From: Fusobacterium sp.
GTDB lineage: Bacteria > Fusobacteriota > Fusobacteriia > Fusobacteriales > Fusobacteriaceae
NCBI GenBank assembly: GCA_019416865.1
Contig: DXWL01000009.1
Location: forward strand, 1 to 58,448
Length of the DNA stretch: 58,448 nt
Direction: 5' to 3'
The notes under the pieces are model-generated. The model was not told the DNA's origin. It worked only from the letters and a program-made list of their open reading frames with translations, and ran no database searches. Numbering within the stretch: the first letter of the stretch is position 1; each line of letters starts with the position of its first letter. The position numbers were made by a program, and so were the translations under genes. Shown here piece by piece: positions 1 to 8,570 of this stretch.

Positions 1-50
1 ATAGAAACTATTTTTTCTTAGAGAATTTTATTTTTTACAAATTTGCAACA
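1..50. repeat. Left copy of 50-bp inverted terminal repeat
   Basis: Positions 1-50 are the exact reverse complement of 58395-58444. Identity stops at position 51 (G here against A in the complemented right end). On the minus strand the copy begins TGTTGCAAATTTG, which resembles the TGTTGCAAA core of IS6-family inverted repeats, though the usual leading GG is not shared by the two copies. It also contains an AATAAAATTCTCT core like the palindromic element near 49.66 kb. The window probably stops inside a multi-copy element. Confidence 0.9.
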
Positions 51-68
51 GCCCCTTTTTGTTATGTT

Positions 69-854
69 TTATTTTTTATCAATATATAAATAGTATAGGA
101 AGGCAGGAAGAAAAATACCTCCAGATAAAAAATTTCCTATAGTAACAGGAAGGAAATGACTTATTAAAATTTTTGTAACAGAAACTGTTTCAGGAGAAAG
201 AATAGCTCCTGTATATATTATATACATATTTGCTACAATATGCTGATATCCACTGACAACAAAAAGCATAATAGGAAACCAACAAGCAAAAATTTTTCCT
301 GCAGCATCCACAGCACTCATTGCCATAATCACTCCCATAGCTACAAGTACATTACATAGAAATCCACTGAAAATACACTCTGAAAAACTAAGAGCTGATT
401 TTGAAACAGCAGTATTTACCACCATTTTTTCCATTGCTGGAGATGAAAAAATTCCTGAATAAACAGATATATAGGCTATGAATATACTTCCCATAAAATT
501 TCCCAGCCATACAAGAATAAGATTTCTTATAAGGTTGAAAAAACTTAGATTTTTAGTGAAGAAAGAAAGCGTAAGAAGACTGTTTCCAGTAAAAAGAGAC
601 GAACCTGTAAATACACACAGCATAAGTCCCACAGGAAAGATACAAGCTCCTAAAAATTTTGCAAATCCTGGATCAAAAGTTTGTGCAAGTGTTTGAGCAG
701 CACTCATCTGTCCAATACCTGCAAGAGCGATAAAAGTTCCTGCAAAAAAACCAGAAACAAGAATTTTAAGAGAGGATTTTTCATTTCCTCTTACAGTTCC
801 CATATTGATTACAGCAGAAGCTGTTTCTGACGGATTTAAAAAATTTTTAGACAT
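69..854 (-). CDS. Formate/nitrite transporter family channel (FocA/NirC-like)
   Basis: This 261-aa protein has about six hydrophobic membrane spans and the usual length of the FNT family, pentameric inner-membrane channels for formate, nitrite or similar small anions. The ATG at 854 follows a clear AGGAGG site 5-6 bases upstream. A ZTP riboswitch and its own promoter precede it on the same strand, and the only other ZTP riboswitch in the window precedes formate-tetrahydrofolate ligase. That context favours formate as substrate, which is an inference; nitrite or hydrosulfide cannot be excluded. The gene ends about 20 bases from the terminal repeat, so no downstream partner can be seen. Confidence 0.88.
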   Translation of the reverse strand: MSKNFLNPSETASAVINMGTVRGNEKSSLKILVSGFFAGTFIALAGIGQMSAAQTLAQTFDPGFAKFLGACIFPVGLMLCVFTGSSLFTGNSLLTLSFFTKNLSFFNLIRNLILVWLGNFMGSIFIAYISVYSGIFSSPAMEKMVVNTAVSKSALSFSECIFSGFLCNVLVAMGVIMAMSAVDAAGKIFACWFPIMLFVVSGYQHIVANMYIIYTGAILSPETVSVTKILISHFLPVTIGNFLSGGIFLPAFLYYLYIDKK

Positions 855-961
855 AAAGACCTCCTAAGAATAAGTTTTTTCATTTTTTCAGATAAATAAA
901 ATTTTTAATTTGTGGGTTCTGCTAGTTGCTGAACTCTTTACGATTATTTATCTTCTGTATC

Positions 962-1064
962 AATAAAAAAGCCGAACGACTAGGCTTTTATGCCCAGACG
1001 GTCGGCTCGTTAAAGTTATACTTCATGTGGTTAATTCCACTTCCGTCAGTTATATAACAACTAA
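962..1064 (-). promoter_or_regulatory. ZTP (pfl motif) riboswitch with overlapping terminator
   Basis: On the minus strand the aptamer has GTTATA/TATAAC closing pairs, an ACTGACGGAAGTGG segment, a CCAC partner, and the conserved GCCGACCGTCTGGGC 3' domain. The latter is nearly identical to the copy before fhs at about 47.85 kb. The 3' domain overlaps a hairpin (971-1006) followed by a T run, the layout of a transcriptional ON switch in which ZMP/ZTP binding prevents termination. The RNA family is recognised from its conserved motifs. Control of the formate channel follows from position. Confidence 0.9.
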
Positions 1065-1093
1065 ATCATAGCATGAAATTTTTCTTTTGTCAA
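1065..1093 (-). promoter_or_regulatory. Sigma-70-type promoter for the riboswitch/FNT transcript
   Basis: On the minus strand, TTGACA (1088-1093) is separated by exactly 17 bases from TATGAT (1065-1070). The transcript would start just before the ZTP aptamer. The fhs promoter has the same arrangement. Confidence 0.75.
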
Positions 1094-1159
1094 AGATAAC
1101 CTTTTTACTGGTTAATCGAATGATTATATAGTATAATTAGCTAAAGGAAGGTGATAAAT

Positions 1160-2641
1160 TTGAAAAAATATTTAGAGAGCAGACAATATGAAACTGTAAA
1201 ATTTGTTTTTTTAAAAGCTGTACATGACCTTTTTGAAGGACATACAGCAGAGATACAAAATTCACTTAACAATGGGTCATATGCAGAAATTTATGATATA
1301 GAAAAAAGAGAGTTGAGAATTTTATCTGAAAAAGAGATGGAAGCTTTAAAAAATAAGATGGACGAAATAATAGAAGCAGATTTTCCTATAACTCTTGTAA
1401 CAGATGATGTAGATCAATTAAAAAGAAAAGCTCACAGTATGAAAAGATATGATATAAAACATATTCTTGAAAATTGTGGGTGGGCAAAAATAAAAGAATA
1501 TTCTTTGGGAGGATATGTAGATTATTTTTATCTTTCTCCTGAGGACTCCACAGGAAAAATTATAGACTATGAAATTTATAAATACAATAGAGGTATAATT
1601 TTTAAAACTCCTCTTGAAGTTTTTGATTGGAAGATAGCCCCTTATAAAAATACACCAAAAATAGCGAAAGCTTTTCATGAAAGAAATAGATGGGAAAAAA
1701 TCATGAAAATAAACTATGTGGGAAGTATAAATGAAAAAGTATTTGAAAATAAAATGTCTGAGCAGATAATGCTTAACGAAACTTTTCATGACAGAAAAAT
1801 AGCAGAGATAGCTACAGAAATTCTTTCAAACAAAAAAATAAGAGTTGTTACAATAGCAGGGCCTTCATCTTCAGGAAAGACAACTCTTTCTAAAAAAATG
1901 GAACTTCAGCTTAAAACTGGAGGAGCAGATACTCTTGCCATCTCTTTAGATAACTATTATATAGGAAGGGCAAATGTTCCTCTTGATGAAAATGGGGAGA
2001 AGGATTTTGAAACAATAGAGGCTCTTGATTTGGAACTTCTTAATACAAATCTAGAAGAATTAATTGCAGGAAAAGAAACAGAACTGCCAATATATAATTT
2101 CTTTACGGGAGAAAGAGAAAATAAAACTCAAAAGGCAAGTCTGTCAAAAGATGGAATAATTATTATCGAAGGAATACACGGATTAAATGACAGATTGACA
2201 AGTCATATTCCAAGAGAGAATAAATATAAAATATACATCAGCTGTTTGACACAGACAAATATGGATATGCACAACAGAATTCATACAACAGATGTGAGAA
2301 AAATAAGAAGAATTGTAAGGGATAGTCTTTCAAGAGAAACAACAGGAGAACATACTCTTGAAATGTGGAACTCAATAAGAAGAGGAGAGGAAAAATGGAT
2401 TTTTCCATACCAAGAGGAAGCAGATGCAATTTTTAACTCAAGTTTTACCTATGAATTAGGTGTATTAAAACCTTATGCATTAAGAGAGCTTATAAAAGTA
2501 AAAGTAACGTCTCCTCAGTACGATGAAGCTAAAAAACTTGCCAGTCTTTTAAGCTGTTTCGTTGATATAGATCCTTCATATATCCCAGTTGACTCAATTT
2601 TAAAAGAATTTATTGGGGGAAGTGTTTTCTACGATTATTAA
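1160..2641 (+). CDS. Uridine kinase-family nucleoside kinase with N-terminal domain
   Basis: The C-terminal half carries a P-loop GPSSSGKT at about residues 234-241 and a DNYY-type segment typical of uridine kinase/phosphoribulokinase folds. The N-terminal half of about 220 residues matches the layout of long Firmicute/Fusobacterial nucleoside kinases that have a threonyl-tRNA synthetase-like domain. It probably phosphorylates uridine or cytidine for salvage. A GTG at 1151 is in frame but lies inside the ribosome-binding site AAGGAAGGTG, so the TTG at 1160 is preferred. sppA follows 48 bases later, probably in the same operon. Kinase fold is confident; exact substrate is inferred. Confidence 0.85.
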   Translation: MKKYLESRQYETVKFVFLKAVHDLFEGHTAEIQNSLNNGSYAEIYDIEKRELRILSEKEMEALKNKMDEIIEADFPITLVTDDVDQLKRKAHSMKRYDIKHILENCGWAKIKEYSLGGYVDYFYLSPEDSTGKIIDYEIYKYNRGIIFKTPLEVFDWKIAPYKNTPKIAKAFHERNRWEKIMKINYVGSINEKVFENKMSEQIMLNETFHDRKIAEIATEILSNKKIRVVTIAGPSSSGKTTLSKKMELQLKTGGADTLAISLDNYYIGRANVPLDENGEKDFETIEALDLELLNTNLEELIAGKETELPIYNFFTGERENKTQKASLSKDGIIIIEGIHGLNDRLTSHIPRENKYKIYISCLTQTNMDMHNRIHTTDVRKIRRIVRDSLSRETTGEHTLEMWNSIRRGEEKWIFPYQEEADAIFNSSFTYELGVLKPYALRELIKVKVTSPQYDEAKKLASLLSCFVDIDPSYIPVDSILKEFIGGSVFYDY

Positions 2642-2689
2642 TATAAATCTTAAAATTAAAAAGAAACAACAGATTTAAGGAGAGATATT

Positions 2690-4429
2690 TTGAGAAGATT
2701 AAAAAAAATTGGATTATTTGTAGTGGCAGAGTGTTTTAAAGCTCTGTTCAGACTGCTTATGTTTGCTCTTGTAGTTTATGGGGCAGGAAAAATAATATCA
2801 TATGAAACAAAAGAAAAGCCAGTAGAAGAAAGTACATATATTGAATTAAAACTTGCTGATGAAGTAACAGAAAGTCGTATAAAAACACCTTTTAATATAA
2901 AAAAAGAGATGAATTTTTTTGGACTTTTAAAAAATATTGAAAAAGCAGAAAAAGATTCAAGAGTTGAGGGAATCATTTTAAGACTTGATGATGTTGCACT
3001 TAACAGAGCACAGATAGAAGAGTTTTCAGATAAGATAAAAGAGTTTAGAGCTTCTGGAAAAAAAGTATATGCTTATGCTCCAACTTTTGACAACAATACT
3101 TATCTTGTAGCTTCGTCTGCAGATAAAATTATTATGCCCCCAACAGCAGGAGCTATGTCTGATATTAAGGGGTATTTTATAGAAATACCTTATTATAAAG
3201 CTCTTGGAGAAAAACTTGGAGTGAAAATGAATGTTATTCATATAGGTGATTATAAAAGCGCCGGAGAAAATTTTGAAAAATATTCTATGAGTAAAGAGTT
3301 TAGAGAAAATTATAGTAAAATATATGACAATGTATACGAAAATTTTGTAAGCAGTGTGGCAGAAAATAGAAAAATAGACAGAAATATTTTAAATGAAAGA
3401 ATTTTAGAGGGAGATTTAGTTTTAAGTGATCCTGAAACTTTAAAAAGATTTGGTTTGATTGACGAAGCTAAATACTATGAAGAATTTTTATCAGAAAACA
3501 ATATGAAAAATATTATAGGAATAAAAGAATATATTTCAAAGCTTACAGCTGATAAAAAACCAAAGGATGAAAAAAAGAGTTACTCAAAAATTGCAGTTAT
3601 CTATGCAGAGGGAACAATCACTTATTTTGAAGATGATAAAAAATTTGATGAATCAGTTACTCCAGAGAGAATACAGAAGGAACTTGCAATAGCAGAAAAA
3701 GATCCTGATATAAAAGGTGTAGTTATAAGAGTAAATTCTCCTGGAGGTTCTGCCCTTGCTTCTGATATAATTTATAACAGTATAAAGAACTTGACTAAGC
3801 CTGTGTATATCTCAATGGGTGGAGTGGCAGCTTCAGGAGGATATTATATTTCTGCAGCAGGAGAAAAAATATATGCAGACAGGGAAACTCTTACAGGTTC
3901 AATAGGGGTTGTAATGATGTTTCCTGATGTTTCAGAACTTATGAAAAAAGTAGATATCAATAATGAAAGTATTTATAAAGGAAAATATGCAGATCTTGGA
4001 AATATAAACAGACCTCTTACTCTTGATGAAAGAGATAAACTTTATGGTTCAAGTTTAAAGGTTTATAATGAGTTTGTAGACAGAGTGGCAGAGGGAAGAA
4101 AGATGAACAGAGAAGATGTATTAAAAGCTGCTGAAGGAAGAGTATGGCTTGGACAGGAAGCAGTTAAAATGGGACTTGTTGATGAAATAGGAGGAATAGA
4201 AAAAGCTGTTTCTGATATGGCTGAATTTTTACAATTGGAAGATTATAAAACTGTAGAGAGCTTGAAAGAGGAAAAAATAGAATCAGTAATCAAAAATTAT
4301 CTTCCAAAATATCTTATGGCTCAGGTAATAGGAGATAAAATATATGAAACAGTAAAAAGCACAGGTGTATTAAGTGAAGAACTTATGTGCAAACCTGTTC
4401 TTTATGCCCCAAATACAGATATAAAATAA
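2690..4429 (+). CDS. sppA: Signal peptide peptidase SppA, 67K type
   Basis: This 579-aa inner-membrane serine protease degrades cleaved signal peptides. One N-terminal membrane span (about residues 8-32) is followed by two tandem ClpP-like domains. The catalytic lysine is K189 in a GDYKSAG motif of the first domain, and the catalytic serine is S382 in AASGGYY of the second, the Ser/Lys dyad arrangement of E. coli SppA. The start is a TTG behind AAGGAGAG. It follows the nucleoside kinase closely. All key residues appear intact. Confidence 0.95.
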   Translation: MRRLKKIGLFVVAECFKALFRLLMFALVVYGAGKIISYETKEKPVEESTYIELKLADEVTESRIKTPFNIKKEMNFFGLLKNIEKAEKDSRVEGIILRLDDVALNRAQIEEFSDKIKEFRASGKKVYAYAPTFDNNTYLVASSADKIIMPPTAGAMSDIKGYFIEIPYYKALGEKLGVKMNVIHIGDYKSAGENFEKYSMSKEFRENYSKIYDNVYENFVSSVAENRKIDRNILNERILEGDLVLSDPETLKRFGLIDEAKYYEEFLSENNMKNIIGIKEYISKLTADKKPKDEKKSYSKIAVIYAEGTITYFEDDKKFDESVTPERIQKELAIAEKDPDIKGVVIRVNSPGGSALASDIIYNSIKNLTKPVYISMGGVAASGGYYISAAGEKIYADRETLTGSIGVVMMFPDVSELMKKVDINNESIYKGKYADLGNINRPLTLDERDKLYGSSLKVYNEFVDRVAEGRKMNREDVLKAAEGRVWLGQEAVKMGLVDEIGGIEKAVSDMAEFLQLEDYKTVESLKEEKIESVIKNYLPKYLMAQVIGDKIYETVKSTGVLSEELMCKPVLYAPNTDIK

Positions 4430-4439
4430 AAAAGAACTA

Positions 4440-4469
4440 TTGAAAAAGTTTTTGATACTGTGATATAAT
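4440..4469 (+). promoter_or_regulatory. Promoter for ybaB
   Basis: TTGAAA (4440-4445), an 18-base spacer and TATAAT (4464-4469), just after the sppA stop codon and about 40 bases before the ybaB start. Confidence 0.6.
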
Positions 4470-4509
4470 CAAAACTGTAAAGCAAAAAAATAATCAGGAG
4501 GAATTTAAA

Positions 4510-4860
4510 TTGGTTAGAAAGTTAAAATCACCTAAAGCTGGTGGAAACAGTCAAATGGATATATTAAAACAGGCTCAGGCTATGCAACAAGAAATGTTAA
4601 AAATCCAAGAAGAATTAAAAGGTAAAGAAGTAGAATCTTCTGTTGGAGGAGGAGCTGTTGTAGTTAAAGCTAACGGGCAAAAAGAAGTTTTAAGCATTAA
4701 AATTTCAGAAGAAATCATAAAAGAAGCTGCTGAAGATAAAGAAATGCTTGAAGATTTAGTTCTTTCAGCTGTAAAAGAAGCTATGAGACAAGCAGAAGAA
4801 CTTTCTGAAAAAGAGATGGGAAGAGTAACTGGGGGAATGAATATTCCTGGACTTTTCTAG
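4510..4860 (+). CDS. ybaB: YbaB/EbfC family nucleoid-associated DNA-binding protein
   Basis: This 116-aa protein has the YbaB pattern: a basic start, a glutamine-rich helix (QAQAMQQEMLKIQEEL), a central VGGGAVVVKANG strand pair, and a C-terminal GGMNIPGLF tail. Family members are homodimers that bind DNA and help organise the nucleoid. The N terminus is slightly longer than usual. The start is TTG after CAGGAGG. It has its own promoter and is followed by a strong terminator, so it is likely monocistronic; recR, its frequent neighbour elsewhere, is absent. Confidence 0.93.
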   Translation: MVRKLKSPKAGGNSQMDILKQAQAMQQEMLKIQEELKGKEVESSVGGGAVVVKANGQKEVLSIKISEEIIKEAAEDKEMLEDLVLSAVKEAMRQAEELSEKEMGRVTGGMNIPGLF

Positions 4861-4880
4861 GTAAATAGAAAACACATATA

Positions 4881-4924
4881 AAATTCTCAGTATGTAAGAC
4901 AAGAGACATACTGGGAATTTTTTT
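4881..4924 (+). terminator. Rho-independent terminator after ybaB
   Basis: A hairpin pairs AAATTC-CAGTATGT with ACATACTG-GAATTT across a loop of about 10 bases and runs into a T tract. Confidence 0.85.
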
Positions 4925-5000
4925 ATTATTCAGATATTTAATAAATAACCAAAGTATGATATAATCTTTGGTATAGACTTATTACAGGAGAAGAATAAAA

Positions 5001-5645
5001 ATGAAAAATGGAAACTACAGAATGTACGGAAATATTTTATACTATATTTTAAAAATCATATTTCTTACTCTTGATGTAAGAATAATCGGAGCAGAAAAAG
5101 AGATTGATGAGAAAAAAAGTTATGTATGCGGAATGTGGCATAATAAACTTCTTGTAATTCTTTTATGTTTAAAAGCACTTAAAAAGAGAGCAGGACTTGC
5201 CAGTCCTTCAAAAGATGGAGAGCTTATCTCTGTTCCACTTGAAAAAATGGGATATAGAATGGTAAGAGGCTCATCTGGAAAAGATTCTGTTAAAAGTCTT
5301 GTTCAAATTATAAAATTGATAAAGAAAGAGGGATACAGTCTTGGAACTCCACTTGATGGACCAAAAGGACCTGTGTATGAAGTAAAACCTGGAATGGTAT
5401 ATGTGGCTCAAAAATCAGGAAAACAGCTTGTTCTTGTTGGGGGAGCTTATAGTAAAAAATGGGTATTCAGCAAAACATGGGACAAATTTCAGCTGCCTAA
5501 ACCTTTTTCAAAAGTTGTGTGTGTAGTGGGAAAACCTATTGATGTTCCTGCTGATGCAGATCCTAAAGAATACAGTGAAATTGTAAGAGAGAAACTTATG
5601 GAGCTTAACGAAGAAGCTGAAAGAGAAATTTTAAAAATAAAATAA
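5001..5645 (+). CDS. Lysophospholipid acyltransferase-family protein (DUF374-like)
   Basis: This 214-aa protein shows a hydrophobic N-terminal segment, a GMWHNKLL motif in the place of the acyltransferase HX4D block, SKDGELI, and GTPLDGPKGPVYEVKPG, the signature of the DUF374 branch of LPLAT proteins. Such enzymes sit at the inner membrane and are thought to acylate lipid A precursors or lysophospholipids. The exact acceptor is unknown. The ATG follows CAGGAGAAG. A TATAAT-containing promoter-like segment lies at about 4957. metG starts 43 bases after its stop, so they may be cotranscribed. Confidence 0.85.
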   Translation: MKNGNYRMYGNILYYILKIIFLTLDVRIIGAEKEIDEKKSYVCGMWHNKLLVILLCLKALKKRAGLASPSKDGELISVPLEKMGYRMVRGSSGKDSVKSLVQIIKLIKKEGYSLGTPLDGPKGPVYEVKPGMVYVAQKSGKQLVLVGGAYSKKWVFSKTWDKFQLPKPFSKVVCVVGKPIDVPADADPKEYSEIVREKLMELNEEAEREILKIK

Positions 5646-5688
5646 ATAATAAATAGAATGTTTTAATAAATCCAAGGGGGACAAAGTA

Positions 5689-7605
5689 ATGACAAAAAAC
5701 TTTTATGTAACAACGCCGATATATTATGTAAACGGTGATCCGCACGTAGGAAGTGCATATACAACAATTGCTGCAGATGTAATTGCTAGATATAAAAAAA
5801 CTATGGGATATGATGTTTTCTTTCTTACTGGAACGGACGAACACGGACAAAAAGTAGAAGAAACAGCAAAAATGAAAGGGATGACTCCACAGGAATGGAC
5901 AGATTCTATGGCTCCAAGATTTATGGAAATGTGGAAGGCACTTAATATAAAAAATGATGATTTTATAAGAACAACTCAAGAAAGACATAAAAAAGCTGTT
6001 GCTAAAATATTAAAAACAGTTTGGGAAAAAGGAGATATCTACAAAGGTGAATATGAAGGAAAATATTGTGTTTCATGTGAAACATTTGTTCCTGAAAATC
6101 AAGTTGTAGATGGAAATCACTGTCCTGACTGTGGAAAAGAATTAAGAATGGTAAAAGAGGAATCATATTTCTTTAGAATGTCAAAATATCAGGACGCTCT
6201 TTTAAAACATATAGATGAGCACCCTGATTTTATACTGCCTCGTTCAAGAAGAAATGAAGTTATATCATTTATCAAACAAGGACTTCAAGATCTTTCAATA
6301 TCAAGAAACACATTTGAATGGGGAATTCCTATTGAGTTTGCGCCAGGACATATAACATATGTATGGTTTGATGCACTTACAAACTATATTACAGCAGCAG
6401 GATATGAAAATAACCCTGAAGGATTTGAAAAAAGATGGACAGAGGGAGAAGTTGTTCACCTTCTTGGAAAAGATATCTTAAGATTCCATGCAATAATATG
6501 GCCTTGTATGCTTCTTTCAGCAGGAATCAAACTTCCTGATAAAGTTGTAGCTCATGGTTGGTGGACTTCTGAAGGAGAAAAAATGTCTAAGTCAAAAGGA
6601 AATGTAGTTGCTCCTCTTGATGAAGTAGCAAAATATGGTCTTGATGCTTTCAGATATTATCTTTTAAGAGAAGTAACATTTGGAAATGACGGGGACTATT
6701 CTACTAAGGGAATTATTACAAGAATAAATTCAGATCTTGCAAATGATCTTGGAAATCTTTTAAACAGAACTCTTGGAATGTATAAAAAATATTTTGGAGA
6801 TGAAGTAGCACAAGCTGGAGCATTTGAGGCAATTGATGAAGATGTAAAAACAATGTTTGCAGATACACTGGCTCAAGTTGATGATGCAATGTCAAGAATG
6901 GAATTTTCAAGAGCATTAGACTTTATTTGGAGATTTATTTCAAGAATGAATAAATATATAGATGAAACTATGCCTTGGGTTCTTGTAAAAGATGAAGCTC
7001 AAAAATTAAGACTTGCAAGAGTTATGAATATGCTTGTAGAATCTCTTTATAAAATTGCAGCTCTTGTATATCCATATATGCCTGAAACAGCTCAAAAAAT
7101 ATGGGGACAATTAGGATTTGAAGAAAATATAGAAACAGTTTTAATTGAAAATATAAAAGGATGGGATATAATTCCTGCAGGACATAAACTTGGAAATGCA
7201 ACACCAATATTCCCAAGAATAGAAGTAGCTAGAGAAGTTAAAGAAAAAAATCCTGTAAATAAAGATTTAAAAATAGAAAATCCTATTTCAATAGACGATT
7301 TCAGTGCTGTTGATATAAGAGTTGTAGAACTTATTGAAGCTGCAAAAGTAGAAGGTTCAGACAGGCTTTTAAAATTTAAAGTAAATGATGGAAAAAATAT
7401 CAGACAGATAGTATCAGGAATTGCTAAATATTATCCAAATTCAGAAGAGCTTGTTGGTAAAAAAGTTCTTGCTGTAGTAAATCTTACTCCAGTAACTCTT
7501 AAAGGGGAACTTTCACAAGGAATGCTTTTAAGCTCTGAAGAAAAGAAAAGAATAAAACTTGTTGAAGTTGACAGTTCAGTTAAAACAGGTTCAAAAATAA
7601 AATAA
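5689..7605 (+). CDS. metG: Methionine-tRNA ligase
   Basis: This 638-aa class I synthetase charges tRNA-Met. It has the N-terminal TPIYYVNGDPHVG (HIGH-type) motif, a zinc-binding CVSCETF...CPDC insert at about residues 127-147, the KMSKS loop in GEKMSKSKGN, an anticodon-binding domain, and a C-terminal tRNA-binding OB-fold domain from about residue 535 (ENPISIDDFSAVDIRV). That is the long form. The start follows AAGGGGGAC. No T-box leader was seen upstream. Confidence 0.97.
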   Translation: MTKNFYVTTPIYYVNGDPHVGSAYTTIAADVIARYKKTMGYDVFFLTGTDEHGQKVEETAKMKGMTPQEWTDSMAPRFMEMWKALNIKNDDFIRTTQERHKKAVAKILKTVWEKGDIYKGEYEGKYCVSCETFVPENQVVDGNHCPDCGKELRMVKEESYFFRMSKYQDALLKHIDEHPDFILPRSRRNEVISFIKQGLQDLSISRNTFEWGIPIEFAPGHITYVWFDALTNYITAAGYENNPEGFEKRWTEGEVVHLLGKDILRFHAIIWPCMLLSAGIKLPDKVVAHGWWTSEGEKMSKSKGNVVAPLDEVAKYGLDAFRYYLLREVTFGNDGDYSTKGIITRINSDLANDLGNLLNRTLGMYKKYFGDEVAQAGAFEAIDEDVKTMFADTLAQVDDAMSRMEFSRALDFIWRFISRMNKYIDETMPWVLVKDEAQKLRLARVMNMLVESLYKIAALVYPYMPETAQKIWGQLGFEENIETVLIENIKGWDIIPAGHKLGNATPIFPRIEVAREVKEKNPVNKDLKIENPISIDDFSAVDIRVVELIEAAKVEGSDRLLKFKVNDGKNIRQIVSGIAKYYPNSEELVGKKVLAVVNLTPVTLKGELSQGMLLSSEEKKRIKLVEVDSSVKTGSKIK

Positions 7606-7665
7606 TATTTCTATTATCCTTTAATTTTTAAATGGGAGTTGATTGATATGAAAAGAAAATTTTTA

Positions 7666-7674
7666 TTTTTTTTT
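7666..7674 (+). repeat. T9 homopolymer at an apparent frameshift
   Basis: A run of nine T bases lies six codons after an ATG at 7648 that has its own ribosome-binding site (GGGAG). With nine T the reading frame from 7648 stops after about 26 codons. With eight T it reads MKRKFLFFLLISMFLLHLES and continues directly into the downstream MORN-repeat frame, giving an ordinary signal peptide. This is either a slippage (phase-variable) tract or a sequencing indel. Confidence 0.8.
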
Positions 7675-7684
7675 ACTTATTTCA

Positions 7685-8545
7685 ATGTTTCTTTTACATT
7701 TGGAAAGCTTTGGAAAAGAAAATCCTGATGAAATAAGAGCATATATAGAAAAAATTGATAAAATTGTTTCAGTAAAAAAATCACAATCATTTAAAAGAAA
7801 CAGAGAGAGAGTTCCGAAAGGAAAAGAATATATAAGTTCCTATTATGCAGATAAGGTTATTACAGAATATCATGGAGATTATCATCTTGTACTTGATGCA
7901 GCTGATGAGCATCTTATGCTTTATTATGAAATAAATAAAAAGAATGAGCCATATGGAGTGTATAAACTTTATGATGAAAATGAAAAATTAATAGAAATAG
8001 GGTTTTTAGAAAAAGAGGGGATTCGTTCTGGAACTATTAAAACTTTTTATCCTACAGGAGAATTGAAGTCTAAGATTCCATATTTTCATGGTAAAATTGT
8101 TGGCTCATTTAAAAAATATTATAAAAGTGGAAAGATACAACAAATTTCAGAGCAAAATGCAGAAGGGATTCATGGCAAAAGTAGAATATTTTATGAAAAT
8201 GGTAAAATCAGAGAAGATTTTACTTATGCAAATGGGAAAGAAGAGGGTATAGGAACTACATACTATGAAAATGGTAAAGTAGAATCAAAACAACCTTATA
8301 AGCGTGGTAAAAAACATGGAGAAACTATTTGGTATTATCCTAATGGAAAAATAAAATCGAAATATTATTTTAAAAATGGAAAAGAAGAGGGAACATTTAC
8401 TGACTATTATGAAAATGGTAAAGTAAATATATCTCAGACTTGGAAAAATGGAAAAAGAGAAGGGGAATATTTAGAATATTTTGAAGATGGAAAAATAAAA
8501 GAACAACTTTTCTTTAAAAAAGGAGAATTAGTAAAAAATAAATAG
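7685..8545 (+). CDS. MORN-repeat (YwqK-like) protein, 5' end frameshifted
   Basis: The open frame of 286 aa contains about seven tandem MORN_2 units of the pattern YYENGKhxxxxxYKNGKKEG from about residue 95 to the end. Such proteins are often annotated YwqK-family antitoxins, but the function is undefined and no toxin gene is adjacent. The ATG at 7685 has no ribosome-binding site. The likely native start is ATG 7648, which has a Shine-Dalgarno sequence and encodes a signal peptide if one T of the T9 run is removed. Intact, the protein would be about 298 aa and exported to periplasm or surface. Confidence 0.7.
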   Translation: MFLLHLESFGKENPDEIRAYIEKIDKIVSVKKSQSFKRNRERVPKGKEYISSYYADKVITEYHGDYHLVLDAADEHLMLYYEINKKNEPYGVYKLYDENEKLIEIGFLEKEGIRSGTIKTFYPTGELKSKIPYFHGKIVGSFKKYYKSGKIQQISEQNAEGIHGKSRIFYENGKIREDFTYANGKEEGIGTTYYENGKVESKQPYKRGKKHGETIWYYPNGKIKSKYYFKNGKEEGTFTDYYENGKVNISQTWKNGKREGEYLEYFEDGKIKEQLFFKKGELVKNK

Positions 8546-8570
8546 TTTAATAAGAAAGGAGAGGAGAGAT

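Noticed and set aside
5646..5688. T-box or S-box leader before metG
   Set aside because: Only 43 bases separate the genes and none of the conserved leader motifs is present.
8000..8540. DNA-level direct repeats resembling an array
   Set aside because: The periodicity comes from MORN_2 protein repeats (YYENGK units) and the units vary; there are no CRISPR-like identical repeats and spacers.
7685..8545. Toxin-antitoxin module around the YwqK-like protein
   Set aside because: The family name suggests an antitoxin, but neighbours are metG and galU and no toxin-like gene is present.
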